Source: Azolla caroliniana (taxonomy: Eukaryota > Polypodiophyta). From it: a stretch of DNA of 64,000 bases. The first letter of the stretch is position 1. Each line of letters opens with the position of its first letter. The notes beneath the pieces were generated by a model, which saw only the letters and a program-made list of their open reading frames with translations, was not told the DNA's origin and ran no database searches. The stretch covers positions 4,774,001 to 4,838,000 of the forward strand of contig JBHGNT010000020.1 in the NCBI GenBank assembly GCA_043228905.1, given 5' to 3'. The position numbers were made by a program, and so were the translations under genes. This document shows positions 31,997 through 43,348 of the stretch, one piece after another.

Positions 31997-32936
31997 ATGG
32001 ACAAAGGTATGGCGAGTTCACTTCCAACAGAGAAGCTTGATCGGAGCAACTATGCATCTTGGTCATATAAAATGCACCAGTACTTGCTACGGCATGGTTA
32101 TTGGAGCTATGTGGAAGGAACCACTGAGGTAGCACCGGAGCCGGCACACAAAGACTTCCCGGCATGGGAGCAAGGAGCGAGCTGAGTATTGTACTGTCTC
32201 ACGTCTGGTGTGCATGATCAGATGCTCAGCTACATCAAAGATGCAAAAATGCTAGAGGCCTGGGAAAATCTTCGGAAGATTTTCACCGCGAGTACCACAG
32301 CCCATAAGTTGCAACTCCGGCAAGAGCTGAACAACATCCGACAAAGAGACATGTCGGTTACGAACTACACCATCAAGGTAAAGGAGATTTGCGACGCACT
32401 CGGGTCCATCAATGTGACAATGGACAAAGATGAGATGGTTCAAAGATGCCTTGGTGGTCTAGCACAATGTTACGGGCCAATCCAAATGGCAATCTGCACA
32501 TGGGAGAAGCCACCGTCCTTCTTCAACTTACAATCAATATTGACGGTCGAAGAAAACCACGTGAGTGAGTCGAGGACCACTCAATCGGACAACTGGATGC
32601 TGTACACGGAAGAGTATCAACCCCGTGGTCGTGGAGGACGAGGTGGGTTGGTACGCAATGAAAGCGTCCGGCAAGAGCAGAACCGAAGGCACAGAGACAA
32701 TGTTGACAGCAGTTCCAGACCCTCCACAAGCAGGGGGAGTCAAGTCGGAGCTGGAAACTGGCAGTTGAAAGCCGACACAAAATGTTGGTATTGTGGCAAG
32801 AAAGGCCATAGAGAGAGAAAGTGTTGGAAGAAGCGTGCCGATTCGGATAAATCCGGATCCGGCAAGGTTGGACAAGGGAACTTGCAAAAGTCGCACTACA
32901 CAGAAGGATCGAAGGATCAAGAACCTAGAAGACCGG
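31997..32936 (+). pseudogene. Copia gag
   Basis: The start is MDKGMASSLPTEKLDRSNYA at 31997. A TGA at 32183 interrupts after 62 codons and the same frame then continues (SGVHDQMLSYIKDAKMLEAW, KLQLRQELNNIRQRDMSVTN, DEMVQRCLGGLAQCYGPIQM). A Gly/Arg-rich stretch follows, then the zinc knuckle CWYCGKKGHRERKC at about 32795-32835. It is a UBN2-type gag of the same group as the intact one at 46419. LTR-X cuts it at 32937, before the protease. Confidence 0.88.
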
Positions 32937-33822
32937 TGTCGTGATGTTTTCGACACATAGTGCGAAACCACCCTCAAAAGAGAATAAAATGGTAGTCCAG
33001 ATAAACTAATGTTGTTAAATCAACTATAGTAATAAATGAAAGGATAAAAAGTTAGAAGCGATTTTCGAAAGTAGACAAAAATAGAGAAAAAGATAGGAAA
33101 AGAAAAGCTAGCCGTGGATATGAGGAGCAAGGTCAAGTAAAACGTTCGTAATTTCCTCGTCCAATGTTCAAATTAGAAAAGGAAAGATGCATAAGAAAGC
33201 TAACAGAAATATCTTTCTAAGAGTAGCTTGCATGTCAGATTTGAAGTTACTGGACAAAAATAGTGATAAAAAGAAAAGTGGACTCATATAGAGAAACTTT
33301 TGGGGAAAAGAAAGAAAGAAAGGAAGGAAGCAATCCTAAACCTATAAACAAGAGCTTATTTTAAGAAGAGGAGGGAGGGGATTTGAAGAAGAAAAGATTT
33401 ATATTTCCTCTCTCATACTTTTATACCCTAAAAGGGGATAGAAAAAAAAATCATGTAACAAAATAGATCCATTATAGTGATGATTTAGTAATAAAAAGCT
33501 TTCCATGTTTCCTCTCTCATGATCTCTTTCTTTAAAATTTTCTTATGTATAAGTAAAATTAAGTGTTATTCATGCTTGCTTACTCTAAGCCTTCTTACTC
33601 ATAAGAATAATTAAGTATTATTCAATCTCGCATAATCTCCTACTCGAAGATTTGCTCTTATTAATGTAATTAACTATTATTCGATCTCTTATACTACCAA
33701 TTTACTCTTATTAGAGGGAAATATCTCATCTTTAAGCTTAAAAGTGCATTAAGCGTTAAAAGCCTTAAATCCTTCTAGTCCAAAACCCCGGCGGTTCCGC
33801 CTCACGATCCGCACTTATTGGC
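32937..33822 (+). mobile_element. Solo LTR of family LTR-X inside the copia
   Basis: It starts TGTCGTGATGTTTTCGACAC and matches 554-1023 over that copy's length. Its last 60 bases (TCTAGTCCAAAACCCCGG, CTCACGATCCG) match the LTR ends at 4364 and 56767, but the final GGCACGACA is missing. I could not find a clear target duplication, so the right boundary is approximate. Confidence 0.65.
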
Positions 33823-35480
33823 GGATTTTCAGGACACCAGTAAAGGGCCAACCTTCGTGATGAAGCACAAGGCTAACTCGATGAAGAAGACTACTTCCAA
33901 ATCGGAGGAAGTATGGTACATTGATTCTTGAGCGTCCAACCACAAGACAAGCCATGAAGAGTGGTTCTCTCTTTTGGAGAAACCGAAACAATCGGGGATT
34001 GTCAAAACTGGAGACGACACCCCCCACCCAATTGTGCATGCCGGAGAAGTCCCTTTAAGCCATGTCGGACAAAAGGGGAAGCTAATGAACGTACTACTCG
34101 TTCCGACTATCACAAAGAACCTGGTGTCGGTTGGACAAATTGTCGACCAGGGGATACAGGTGCGGTTTACACACCTTAGGTGCTTCATCGAGGAAGAAGG
34201 CCGGATAATTGCGTAAGGCTGTCGAGAAGGGAGGATGTTCATCCTCACCACTAATGACGTTGGCACTGCCATGTTTGCCAAAGGACAAAAGATTGAATCG
34301 GACATCGATCTTTGGCACAAGCGGATCGGCCATGTCAATTACCGGAGGCTTCAGGACCTGCAATCAAAACAAGTTGTGTTTAGATTACCGAAATTCAGTG
34401 GCCGGAAGGCCCAAATATGTGAAGCCTCCCAACTCGGGAAGCAACACCGAGTTCCATTCCCCACTGAATGAAGCCGAAGCCATAACAAGCTCGACTTAAT
34501 CCATTTGGATGTATGGGGAATGACACAAAACGTTAGTCTTGGCAGGAGTTGGTATTTCGTCTCCTTCATCGACGACTACAACCGGCACACATTGATCTAC
34601 CTCATTGAGAGGAAGAGCGAAGTTTTCAAATGTTTCTGAATCTTTCAAAGCTTACTTGAACGGGAAACGGAGAGCAAGATCAAGTGCCTACAGTTGGATG
34701 GCGGAAAAGAATACTTTTCCGGCCAATTCAACAATTATCTGCAGCAGAACGGAATTCCGAGAGAATTCAGCTGCCGATACACATGGAGCAAAATGGTGTA
34801 GCCGAAAGGAAGAACTGGTCGATTTTCAATGCGGCAAGGGCAATGCTGGAGGAGAAGAGCATGCCTCAATTCTACTAGGCTGAGGCGATCCGGATGACCA
34901 TCTACATCCAAAAATGGATCGGAGACAAGTTGTCAGCACATGGGCTGTATTTCGGGTGGAAGCCGAATTTGAGACACCTTCGTATATTCGGTAGGATAGC
35001 ATATGTGCATGTACCGGATGAGAAGCGAAGGAAGCTGGATCTAAAGTCGGAGAAGTGCATCCTAGTCGGTTACTCGCATGGGCAAAAGGGGTATAAGTGT
35101 TATAACCCCCGAACTAAGCAGGTCGGAGTAAGTCAAGATGTCGAGTTTGATGAGACGGCATCATGGTACTCCTTACCAACTCCAACTCCCGACGAAGACC
35201 CGATTCCGAAAGATGAGGCTACTGAGCCTGAGGAGGTCCAGGAAGAAGATGAAGACTTCAGCACTCTAGAAGAGAGTCCAATCTCATTCCGACTAAGTGG
35301 ACTGAATGAGTAGCAGAGTCGGGATGACCAGTTAGATGAAGAGCAGTAGAGTGAAGACTCTACCATGTTCTCCTCGCACAAGGAACCGAGGAGACGGTTC
35401 ACTTACAAAGAGAAGGGGAAGAAGAAGATGCTGGAATACGATACCAGTAGTGAAGGGTCAGATTGAAGCGGATCTGATCT
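33823..35480 (+). pseudogene. Copia protease and integrase
   Basis: The protease block is VWYIDS followed by a TGA and ASNHKTSHEEW, so the active-site Gly codon is a stop. Then come VLLVPTITKNLVSVGQIVDQ, the pre-integrase block LWHKRIGHVNYRRLQDL, and QICEASQLGKQHRVPF. The integrase core shows FIDDYNRHTLIY (Asp) and LQLDGGKEYFSGQFNN (Asp); the Glu region near 34790 is frameshifted. The C-terminus KWIGDKLSAHGLYFGWKPNL and HVPDEKRRKLDLKSEKCILV then runs to an acidic linker (EPEEVQEEDEDFSTLEESPI). At least six disruptions are visible. Confidence 0.87.
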
Positions 35481-35559
35481 TGGAAAGGAAGAAGGCAGAT
35501 CTTTAGAAAGGAAGTCTGAACCGGCCAAGAAGGGCCTCAAACTGGCTAACGAAAAGCTA

Positions 35560-36616
35560 CGCCGGTCAACCCGTCATGAGGTACGAGTACAATGACTACA
35601 TGGCGCATCACTATGCATACATGACTAAGGTGGCGGAAGTGCGTGAACCGGAAAGCAACGCAGAAGCGGCAAAGGACGCAAATTGCGTGCTGCTATGGAA
35701 GAAGAAATGTGGGCACTCGATGCCAACGACACTTGGGACTTGGTTGACCCTCCCCGACACTATAAACCAATCAGTTGCAAATGGGTGTACAAGGTAAAGT
35801 ACAATGCCGATGGTTTGATCAATCGGTACAAGGCCTGGTTAGTGGTGAAGGGATACACACAGACCCACGGGAATTGACTACGACGAGACCTTCGCTCCGG
35901 TAGCAAAGATGATGAAGGTTCGCGTGTTACTGGCTGTTGTTGTGGTAAGGGGATGACATCATCACCAAATGGACATGAAGAATGCATTTCTTCAAGGTGA
36001 TCTTGAAGAACGGGTCTATACGATGCAACCCCCCGGTTTCCAATCGGAGATGAACAAGTCAGCAGAGTGTCGACTAAAGAAGTCGCTTTACAGTCTGAAA
36101 CAAGCCCCCCAAGCTTGGAATGCGAAGATCACGCACCGGTTGCGTAAGATGGGGTTTGTGGCCTCTATGTCCCACTCTTCATTGTTCATTCGAAACGGTC
36201 CGGTTTGCATTTTGCTTTATGTAGATGATTTAGTTATCACCGGACCCGAACTCAATGAAATCGATCGAGTGAAGTCCCAACCTTCAGACGCATTTGAAGT
36301 GAAGGACCTAGGGGAACTTCATTATTTTCTTGGGATTGGGGTGATCCGAACCCCTGACAGCATATTGCTCTCACAACGCCATTATGTGTTGAATATGCTG
36401 TACAAGTTCAACATGATGGAATGCCGACTGATATCTACACCCTTGGACCGGAACCTGAAGCTACATCCCGACTCCGGCCCGGCCTGTGATGAGAAACGGT
36501 TCCAACAAATTGTTGGAAGCCTTATCTACTTGACAATCACCTGACCCGACATCAGTTATCCGGTCGGCGTTATCAACCAATTCATGCAGAAGCCAACCGT
36601 GGAGCATCTTCAATGC
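35560..36616 (+). pseudogene. Copia reverse transcriptase
   Basis: The region begins YNDYMAHHYAYMTKVAEVRE (35580). A shift at about 35690 leads to MRAAMEEEMWALDANDTWDL and CKWVYKVKYNADGLINRYKA. Another break at 35877 precedes MDMKNAFLQGDLEERVYTMQ. From there 191 codons are open: LKKSLYSLKQAPQAWNAKI, ILLYVDDLVITGPEL (active site YVDD), LGELHYFLGIGVIRTPDSIL, RFQQIVGSLIYLTIT. A TGA ends it at 36542 and the homology continues to HLQCT at 36616. There the next insertion starts. Confidence 0.9.
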
Positions 36617-36619
36617 ACA

Positions 36620-37293
36620 CTATCGTGAAGATGCACGTGCGTGTGTTAGCTTGAGTGGAACCACCGGGGTCTCAAACCGGAGAGGAAGTTCGCGAACTTG
36701 TCAAAAAGATTTGATGATGTGGATAGGAGTCGAGGAAACCAATGTCACATTTTGAAAAGATCGAAAGATTGACAATTATAAGAAGTGTAATAATATTGAT
36801 CGATGGTAAAAGAAGAAGAAAAATAAGAAGTATATTTATAAGAAGAATTTTATAATGATGGTGATATCACATATTGAGCCCCCCTTACACAAGCCGAACT
36901 AGAGGCTTTTATAGGTCTCTGCATGCTTGTGACATGCACAAAACCATGGGCTAAAACCATGGTTTTGTGCACACAGTTTTGCTTATGACATGCGTAAAAC
37001 CATGGGCTTAAAACCATAGTTTTGTACGTTAGTTTTCTATGGAATACTGAATATGGGAAGGAAATATACAAAATCTAAAGCACTTAGTAGTAGCTTTAAT
37101 GGTAAGCTAATTGCCTCCTATGTTGGAGGTGCAAGGTTCAAATCTTACTTGCACCCCTCTGTACGTACTCAATGCCATTAGGCCCTAGGATTATTTATTA
37201 TTGATTTATTTTCATTTTTACAAGTATTTGTGTAATGTGCGTGGAACCACACTTGTTCACTTTTTCTCCCACTAGACGTGCAACATCACAATA
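36620..37293 (-). mobile_element. Solo-LTR-like element in copia RNase H, probable GCACA duplication
   Basis: The plus view runs from CTATCGTGAAGATGCACGT to ACGTGCAACATCACAATA. The ends form an imperfect inverted repeat (TATCGTGA.G.TGCACGT). GCACA flanks it at 36615-36619 and 37294-37298, and its removal rejoins the copia reading. A TATA-like CCTATAAAAGCC on the minus strand (about 36905) suggests LTR orientation on that strand. It carries an antisense tRNA-like module and short CCATGG-centred inverted repeats at 36940-37020. It could instead be a small TIR element; I prefer a solo LTR related to LTR-X. Confidence 0.55.
37091..37145 (+). other. tRNA-like module in the 36620-37293 element
   Basis: TAGCTTTAATGG (37091-37102) matches the A box in 11 of 12 positions. 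AGGTTCAAATC (37134-37144) matches the B box. GGAGGTGCAAG and CTTACTTGCACC can form an extended stem around the B box. It is antisense to the presumed LTR orientation. Confidence 0.55.
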
Positions 37294-37298
37294 GCACA

Positions 37299-38315
37299 TC
37301 AAATATTGCGGTATGTGAGCGGCACGAAGGACCATGGACTGTTATATCAGCATGGTATAACTGAAGAGCTAGTCGGATACATAGATGGCGTATCGTCGAT
37401 CCACCTCCGGTTACATATTTTCCCTTGGTAGCACGGTTGTTGTGTGCAGCAACAAAAAACAACCAACAGTGGTTGTGTCGAGCACTGAGGCTGAATACCG
37501 GGGCGCTACCGTCACCACTTGTGAAGCCATCTGGCTTCGACGACTATTGCAAGACCTGCGGATCGAGGTACCGACTCTCATCCTGATCTACTGCGAGAAC
37601 ATAAGCAACATACAGCTCGCCAAGAACCGTGTGTTCCATGCTCCGACGAAGCACATAGAAGTGCATTATCACTTCGTGCATGAGCGGGTCCTGAGCAGTG
37701 TAGTCGAACTTTGGTATGTTCAGACGGGTCAGCAGATTGCCGACATCTTCAACAAACTGCTCGGATCGGACAACTTGCAGCACTTCACCGAAATGCTTGG
37801 TGTTCAACATCTCGACGTGCCGCTCTTGAGGAGGAGAACGGGCAAAAGCAAAGAAACTGCCGACGGCACCAATCAAGGAACCGGAAAGGGAAGAACCAAC
37901 AAAGGGGGAGACCAGAGGAAAAAGGGGGCCGAGTCAATGAAGGGAGTTGGCACATCCGAAACAGTCGCAACGAGCGACAGTGGCAGCATAGTCAAGAAGG
38001 ACAGAGCCGACCGGAAGGAGAAGGCCAAGACCCATACATGGTCTGATGTGGTCTGAACAAATTGGAGGAAGCCGATTGGGTTCAAGATTTTGAGAAGCCA
38101 GATCAACTAAAGGCCAACTTGATGAGAAGGCGGCGGAAGTCGACACCAACACGGAGGAACCGACGGGTCGGCAAGCGCCGGAGTCACAGCAGCAAGGGAG
38201 CTGAAATGGGCATGTTGAGCAGATGAAGCGACCGAGGAGGTCAAGGTGTGCAGAGCCAGAAGGGTCGCGGCAAGAGGGACCGAACCAAACGAGGAGCGCG
38301 ATCAAGGCGGAGGAA
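37299..38315 (+). pseudogene. Copia RNase H and charged tail
   Basis: The domain runs from ILRYVSGTKDHGLLYQHG-like sequence through [14 protein letters not shown] (Glu), IYCENISNIQLAKN (the usual Asp is Glu here), [14 protein letters not shown] and ADIFNKLLGSDNLQHF. It continues without a stop from 37385 to 38056 into a basic/acidic tail (GKGRTNKGGDQRKKGAESMK). The tail and the missing first part of the 3' LTR run to about 38315. D to E at the YCDN site and the broken N-terminus speak against activity. Confidence 0.87.
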
Positions 38316-38602
38316 TTGAAGTACCTACCAGTCGCACATAGGAATATTGAAGTACCTGTGAGTACTTCTGTAAGTCCTTTATGGACTTGTATAAAAGTGC
38401 TCTCTGAGCACATTCTATGTACACAGAGTTTTAGAGTATTATTTTGAATAGAGTTTTATGTTCTGCTCTCTCTCTCTATATATATATGTCTCCTATGTAT
38501 GTTTATTCTTTGTGTTAAGCTTCTTCCATTAAACTTCTTCTCTTTATTGTTACTATCCGAAAGAGCCGGTTTGGCATAAGCTTTCGCACGCTAATTTTGA
38601 CA
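38316..38602 (+). repeat. 3' LTR (truncated) of the copia at 31434-38602
   Basis: It matches 31615-31903 closely from CGCAC.TAGGAAT.TTGAAGTACC to the TTTTGACA end. The first 180 bases of the LTR are missing, as is the polypurine tract. An extra TATATATATA stretch occurs at about 38482. Confidence 0.8.
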
Positions 38603-38607
38603 TATGT

Positions 38608-39650
38608 CGAAGGAGAAAATGATGCAACACCAAATTCGACACACAAGGATTTTCTGGCTTGGTAACAATGAGCAAGCAAAGTTCTATAGTACTTCACATC
38701 TAGTGTCATGAACAACTATTGAGCTTACATCTAGGATGCCGAGACGCCAAAGGAGGCTTGGAGAAATCTGAAGAATATATTCGCCGCGAGCACCGCAACG
38801 ATAAAGCTTCAACTTAGGCAGGAACTGAGCAATGTTCGACAAAAAGACATGTCGGTGGCTGATTACAACTCCCAGATCAAAGACATTTGCGACTCTGTCT
38901 CAGTGATCATTGAGGAGGACGAAATGGTGCAGGTCTGTCTTAGTGTGTTGGCATCTAAGTTTGGATCATTCCGGACGACGATCTGCACGAGAGAGAGTAC
39001 GTCGTCATTCTTCGACTTGCAAACAATGCTTCTCATTGAAGAGATCCACACGGATGCGTCGATGAGCATGCACACCGACAACAAAATGTTGTACACGAAG
39101 GAGGATAGAACCCCGTGGTTGTGGTGGACGAGGCAGGTTGGCACGCAACAGAGGCAGCCGACAGGTTAAAAACCGAAGGCATAACTATCATGTCGATAGT
39201 AGTTTCGGATACTTCGGGAGCAAGGGGAGTCAAGGCGGCACCGAAAACTGGCAAGCAAAGGCCGAAACAGAATGCTGGTATTGTGGCAAGAAGGACCATA
39301 GAGAGAATGAATGCTACAAGACTCACACCGATTCGGACAAATTTGGGTCCGCCAAAGCCGTACACAGACATCGACTGCAGTTGCACTACATTGAAGGATT
39401 AGAAGGATGCGGAACCGGAAAAACCAGAAAAGGGTTTAGGGTTTAGGCCTTTGTGATGAAGCACAAGGTGAACTCGATGAAGAAGACCACCCCACAATCG
39501 TATGAACAACCATGAAGAATGATTCTCATACCTAGAGAAACCAGAGCAACTAGGAGTGGTGAAAACCAGAGTCAACACTCCGCACCCGATCGAACATGTC
39601 GTAGAAGTTCCCCTCAGCCATGTCAGACAGAAGGGGAAACTTATGAACGT
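38608..39650 (+). pseudogene. Copia gag to protease fragment (second body)
   Basis: The gag resumes in the middle of its first domain and runs with stops to AYI.DAETPKEAWRNLKNIF. It is then open from 38780 (KLQLRQELSNVRQKDMSVAD, IIEEDEMVQVCLSVLASKFG, SFFDLQTMLLIEEIHTDASM). A shift near 39130 leads to the zinc knuckle CWYCGKKDHRENEC (39275-39315). The pre-protease sequence FVMKHKVNSMKKT follows, but the D-S-G block is deleted. The end VRQKGKLMNV is followed directly by an LTR at 39651. Confidence 0.85.
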
Positions 39651-40614
39651 TATCGCGGCGTGGCTCGCTGAGAAGCGTAGCGTTGCGTAGACAACAGACA
39701 TCCTGAAAGTGAGGAAGGAATCAATGGGATTATGGATAGAAGAGACGAAAGAGTAGAGATAGAGTAAATAGAGATCAACAAGATATGACAAGATAGGATA
39801 TAAAATGATATGTGAAGGAATAAAAGAAATTTATAATTATTTGATGAAAGAGTTACAAAAGTGATTGCGAGCATCGTTGAACCATCGAACTTTGTCTCAT
39901 AAGGTAATCACCCTTCTCTTTCTTGATAATAGGCCACAACAATCTTCACTTCAATATTTCGATGAAGATAAGACTTGAACCGCCTCCCTTTCTTTGAGAG
40001 TTGAGCACCGCGACCGTCAAGCTAGAGCTTCTATTCTATGTTCAACTTCTTTCCTTCTTCCTATTATATATAGTATCTCTTATGTAATATAATTCTATTT
40101 GATTGATATATCATACAATATAGTTCTTCAATTTCGATTTCTTCGATCCCTTGTGACCATTCTCCCTTCTCCTTTTATAGGGAAGAGATGGTCCTACATG
40201 TGGGCCATGTGGTGCACATGTAGAGAGGCTCTTGCATGTATGCTATATGGTGCACATGCAGAGAGGCTCTTGCATGTGTGCTATATGGTGCACATGTAGT
40301 ACATTTCATGGTTTAAACCATACAATACTACAACACATATATTCTATATACATCACAAGTATAGTCTAAATGGTAAGGTTTTAATGCCATAAGGTTGGGG
40401 TTATTGGTTCAAGTCCTCTTTTTCCCATGTAATATGCTATATGGTGTGCATGTAGTAGAGGACTTTTGCCCATATAATATGCTACATGGTGTGCATGTAG
40501 TATATTAGATGGTTTGGACTATAAAATACTACTTCAAATAAAACAACGCATATGATGTCTTATGTATTTATCTTATTGTAGACTTTTAATGTGAATCTTT
40601 TGTACTTCACGACA
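39651..40614 (-). repeat. LTR of a minus-strand gypsy element
   Basis: The minus strand starts TGTCGTGAAGTAC (40614), preceded by the purine tract AGAGGGGGTGGA, and ends GCCGCGATA (39651). The TGTCGTGA start is the LTR-X start. A TATA-like CCCTATAAAAGGAG lies at about 40185. A short repeat unit containing GGTGCACATG(T/C)AGAGAGGCTCTTGCATGT occurs two to three times near 40205-40290. The LTR length would be 964 bases. Confidence 0.65.
40362..40416 (+). other. tRNA-like module in the 39651-40614 LTR
   Basis: TAGTCTAAATGG (40362-40373) fits the A box TRGYNNARNNGG at every position. TTGGTTCAAGTCC (40404-40416) fits the B box. It is antisense to the LTR orientation, about 200-250 bases from the LTR start. 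Confidence 0.6.
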
Positions 40615-40990
40615 TCCACCCCCTCTAGACCTACACATCCTCCGACATGTGCCACTATCTTTCATCTTCATGTTGATCTATTGGAGTATGGTGCATTTGA
40701 AGGCACTAAAATCTTCATCTTGACTTTATCCTTCAGCAGCTCCAACAATTGAGGTAATCGAGCTCTCGGTACTGCAATAGGTTTAAAATTCCAAGGAATA
40801 TGAGGGATAATAAATATTACCATTGGCATCACCACCTTTGGATCTACACAATCAATCTCCTCAAGGTCAAAGCATGCTACGGTGTACCAACTTTTGGCCA
40901 AAAATTTAGTACTAAATTGAGGAAGAAAATAGACATTAAAAATTGAAAATAAAACAATTATCATCTATTGAATGGTGTTCAATTTCAAAT
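40615..40990 (-). pseudogene. Gypsy pre-RT fragment
   Basis: A 98-codon reading on the minus strand has IPWNFKPIAVPRARLPQLLE and LLKDKVKMKILVPSNAPYSN. This is the segment just before the gypsy RT fingers (the AP.SNRWF-type block). The rest of pol is absent. It is followed by a polypurine tract and the LTR at 40614, so a large internal deletion has joined the RT start to the 3' end. Confidence 0.7.
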
Positions 40991-42034
40991 AACAAATTCA
41001 TTACATCACACTCGAATGTACAAAGATAATATACGTCCCACTCGAAATGTCCCAAGGCTGTATTTAATACATTAATTGTAACTTCATTCTCCTAGGTAGA
41101 GTTGTACGAAAGCACACCTGGAGAAGGTTTGGAATGTGATAGTTGGTCAGTCTCAGTCTCAGTCTCTCTCTCTCTCTCTTCTGTCTCGAAGTTGTCAGAT
41201 AGACAGAGGCAGAAAGTTCGAAAGACGACACATATCTATTACCTATCTCTCTCTTTCTCTCTCTCACTCCACCTTTGAATCTCTGTTTCTTTCTTTCTTT
41301 CTGTTTCTCTCTCTCACTCCACCTTCGATTCTCTGTTTCCCCGCCTAGTTGTTGTTGTGTTCCCCTCTGTGCCAGGTTCAATCTCTGTCTCTGTATATAC
41401 ATAGATTTCTGTTTCCCCGGATTGATGTTCTTGTTGTTGATTTTCTTTCCTTGTGTATGCTCGTTTGTCTCCTCTGCAACAGCCTCGTCAACAACCTCTT
41501 GCATATAGGTGATTTTGAAGGCTTGGTGTGCTCCGAAGGTGTGGTACCTCTGCCTTCGACCTTGGCTCCATCGGCCTCCAACTGGTATGTTATTGTTTTC
41601 GCTTTGTTTCCTATCCATTTGTTTTTAATTTGTATGTGTATGGGCATTTTTAGGTTTTGATTATTCATAGTCTATGTGTTGCATGCCCAACTGGTATGTT
41701 TTCATTTTCTTTGTGTTTCTTGTCTATCTATTTTTAATTTGTATGTGTTTGACATGGATGAGTTTTCTTCCGACTGTTTAGGGTGGTTGTGTGTTTGACA
41801 TGGTTTGTACATGCAACTTAGATGGAGTTGGCTATGATGAGTTGCTATGTTTTCGTTTTGTTGGTATGTTTTCGTTTTCTCTATGTTTCCCGTCTGTCTG
41901 TTTTTAATTTGTATGTGTTAGACATGGATGAGTTTTCTTCTGACTATTTAGGGTTTTTGTGTGTTTGACATGGCTTGTACATGCAATGTGATGATTTGCT
42001 ATGTGTTGATGGTAATTTGATGAGTTTTATTCTA
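40991..42034 (+). other. Upstream region of the unknown gene: CT microsatellites and three repeats
   Basis: CT-rich runs lie at 41155-41180 and 41250-41340, the latter with a duplicated CTCTCACTCCACCTT(T/C)GA block. From 41583 a unit with GGTATGTT.TTCGTTTTCT and TTTTTAATTTGTATGTGT is present at 41583, 41693 and 41863, about 110 and 170 bases apart. CAACTG|GTATGTT at 41591 would be a good splice donor and TTTATTCTAG at about 42034 an acceptor, so a 5' exon may lie at about 41350-41591. I cannot support a coding start. Confidence 0.45.
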
Positions 42035-43166
42035 GTACATGCATATTCATTCAACGAGAATAGTGATGACTAGGACAACGACGAGAAGGACACCCATAAA
42101 GAAGACATTGATGAAAGAGAAAGTGAAGACACCAGTGAAGGAAGAAAAAAGGACACCTCTCAAAGAAAGCAAGAAGACACCCACAAGAGAAAGGGTGATG
42201 AATTCATCAATATAGAGAAAGAAGATGTACCACTCCATCATTCAAGCCACACCTCTCGGATGGAGTTATTTCCTTCGAGCACGACCTGAAGTTTATCCTG
42301 AGCTGAAAGAGTGGTTGATAAAAACCTGGGGGTCAGCACATCCCGATACAAGGCGAGGATTCCACATAAGTGGATTGAGGAGGAAATATGTGAACTTATT
42401 GAAGACGAGATATGAACATGTTTATGATACAAATCAAATCTGTAACAATGAGGTGGGTATTGTTTTTGCACGTACATTTGCATGTGAAGTTCAGGGTGGC
42501 ATCGACGTAGATTGGGAAGATTTTAATCAGCATCGGTCAGAACATTATAAAGGGTCCTCCAGTACCAACACTGGCTTGAAGTCATTGGGAACCTCTCATG
42601 TGGATATTCCTTACAACACCTGTCCACCAAGTTCAATCTGCAAAGGTACGGGCCACAATGATTGAAAAGAATGAACAGATGATGGCCAGTTGCATAGCAT
42701 CTATGAGCTCAAGAATACAAGCACTACTTGTTGATTTGGAAGCAGTTAAATCAGCTGAGATACAGGCAGAAAAGACTACATATGAATGGATTGCATCGAC
42801 AATCCAAAATTCAAAAAGTGAGGTGTTGAAAGAGGAGTTGAAGAAAGAGCTAAACAATATGGGCACTCAATTAGGTTCACAGATGAGAGACCTTGATACT
42901 TGCAGGAATGCACATTCCGAAATAGATAATAAGTTATCAGCTTTAAAGTTGCATTCCGAGAACCTTGCGTGCTTGATGCAGGATTTAAAACAAAAAGGTT
43001 TTGAAACTTTGTGTCCATCTGTAATTGAGCACCCAAGTGGTATGGAAAGTACTATTATTAGTATAGCTATATCACGGTATTGGCTTTAAAAGTTATTTAT
43101 TTCTACTTCTGTGGTATGAATATCATATTAGCTAATATATTATAACTTGTGTTTGCAATATGCCAG

Positions 43167-43348
43167 GTGTATATTTTGTGACCTCGGATTCAAGTTGGAG
43201 GCATATGTTGTGATTACACCGTGCTTGCACATATATTATGTGCTATGTGCTAAGTATCATTTTGAGAAAGAGAATACATGTATGGACCATAAAACTACAA
43301 TTGCGGCTGAGTGGTACTATGCTTGGGGTTTAAAAGTACACCCGTACG
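43167..43348 (+). CDS. Exon with degenerate RING-like Cys/His pattern
   Basis: The exon encodes RCIFCDLGFKLEAYVVITPC followed by LHIYYVLCAKYHFEKE and NTCMDHK. The pattern C-X2-C-X13-C-X-H-X6-C-X11-C-X2-H looks like a RING/U-box-like zinc fold, but Tyr stands at the position of the fifth ligand and His at the last. The next exon adds CNECC. The splice acceptor ATGCCAG and the donor TACG|GTATGT are good. Ubiquitin-ligase activity cannot be claimed. Confidence 0.55.

Larger units (their letters stand above)
31434..38602 (+). mobile_element. Copia element inserted in copia gag, target duplication TATGT
   Basis: The 5' LTR starts TATTGAGCGACAAGC (TG mutated to TA) at 31434 and ends 31903. The 3' LTR ends 38602 with the same CACGCTAA.TTTTGACA end. 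TATGT flanks both ends. Inside lie gag, protease, integrase, RT and RNase H in copia order. Two insertions interrupt it: LTR-X (32937-33822) and a solo-LTR-like element (36620-37293). The first part of the 3' LTR and the polypurine tract are lost. The coding parts are full of stops. Confidence 0.85.
31218..39650 (+). mobile_element. Second copia body sharing the LTR, split at gag
   Basis: Primer site (31218), leader and gag start (MMEKLDRSNYASCSYKMHQY at 31345) run to 31433. The gag resumes at 38608 after the insertion of another copia. It then runs through gag, the zinc knuckle and the start of the protease region, and is cut off at 39650 by an LTR. The target duplication TATGT at 31429-31433 and 38603-38607 joins the two parts. 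Confidence 0.78.

Noticed and set aside
37934-38413. 159-codon minus-strand frame
   Set aside because: Shadow of the copia charged tail and LTR on the other strand, same composition bias as the one at 19739-20593.
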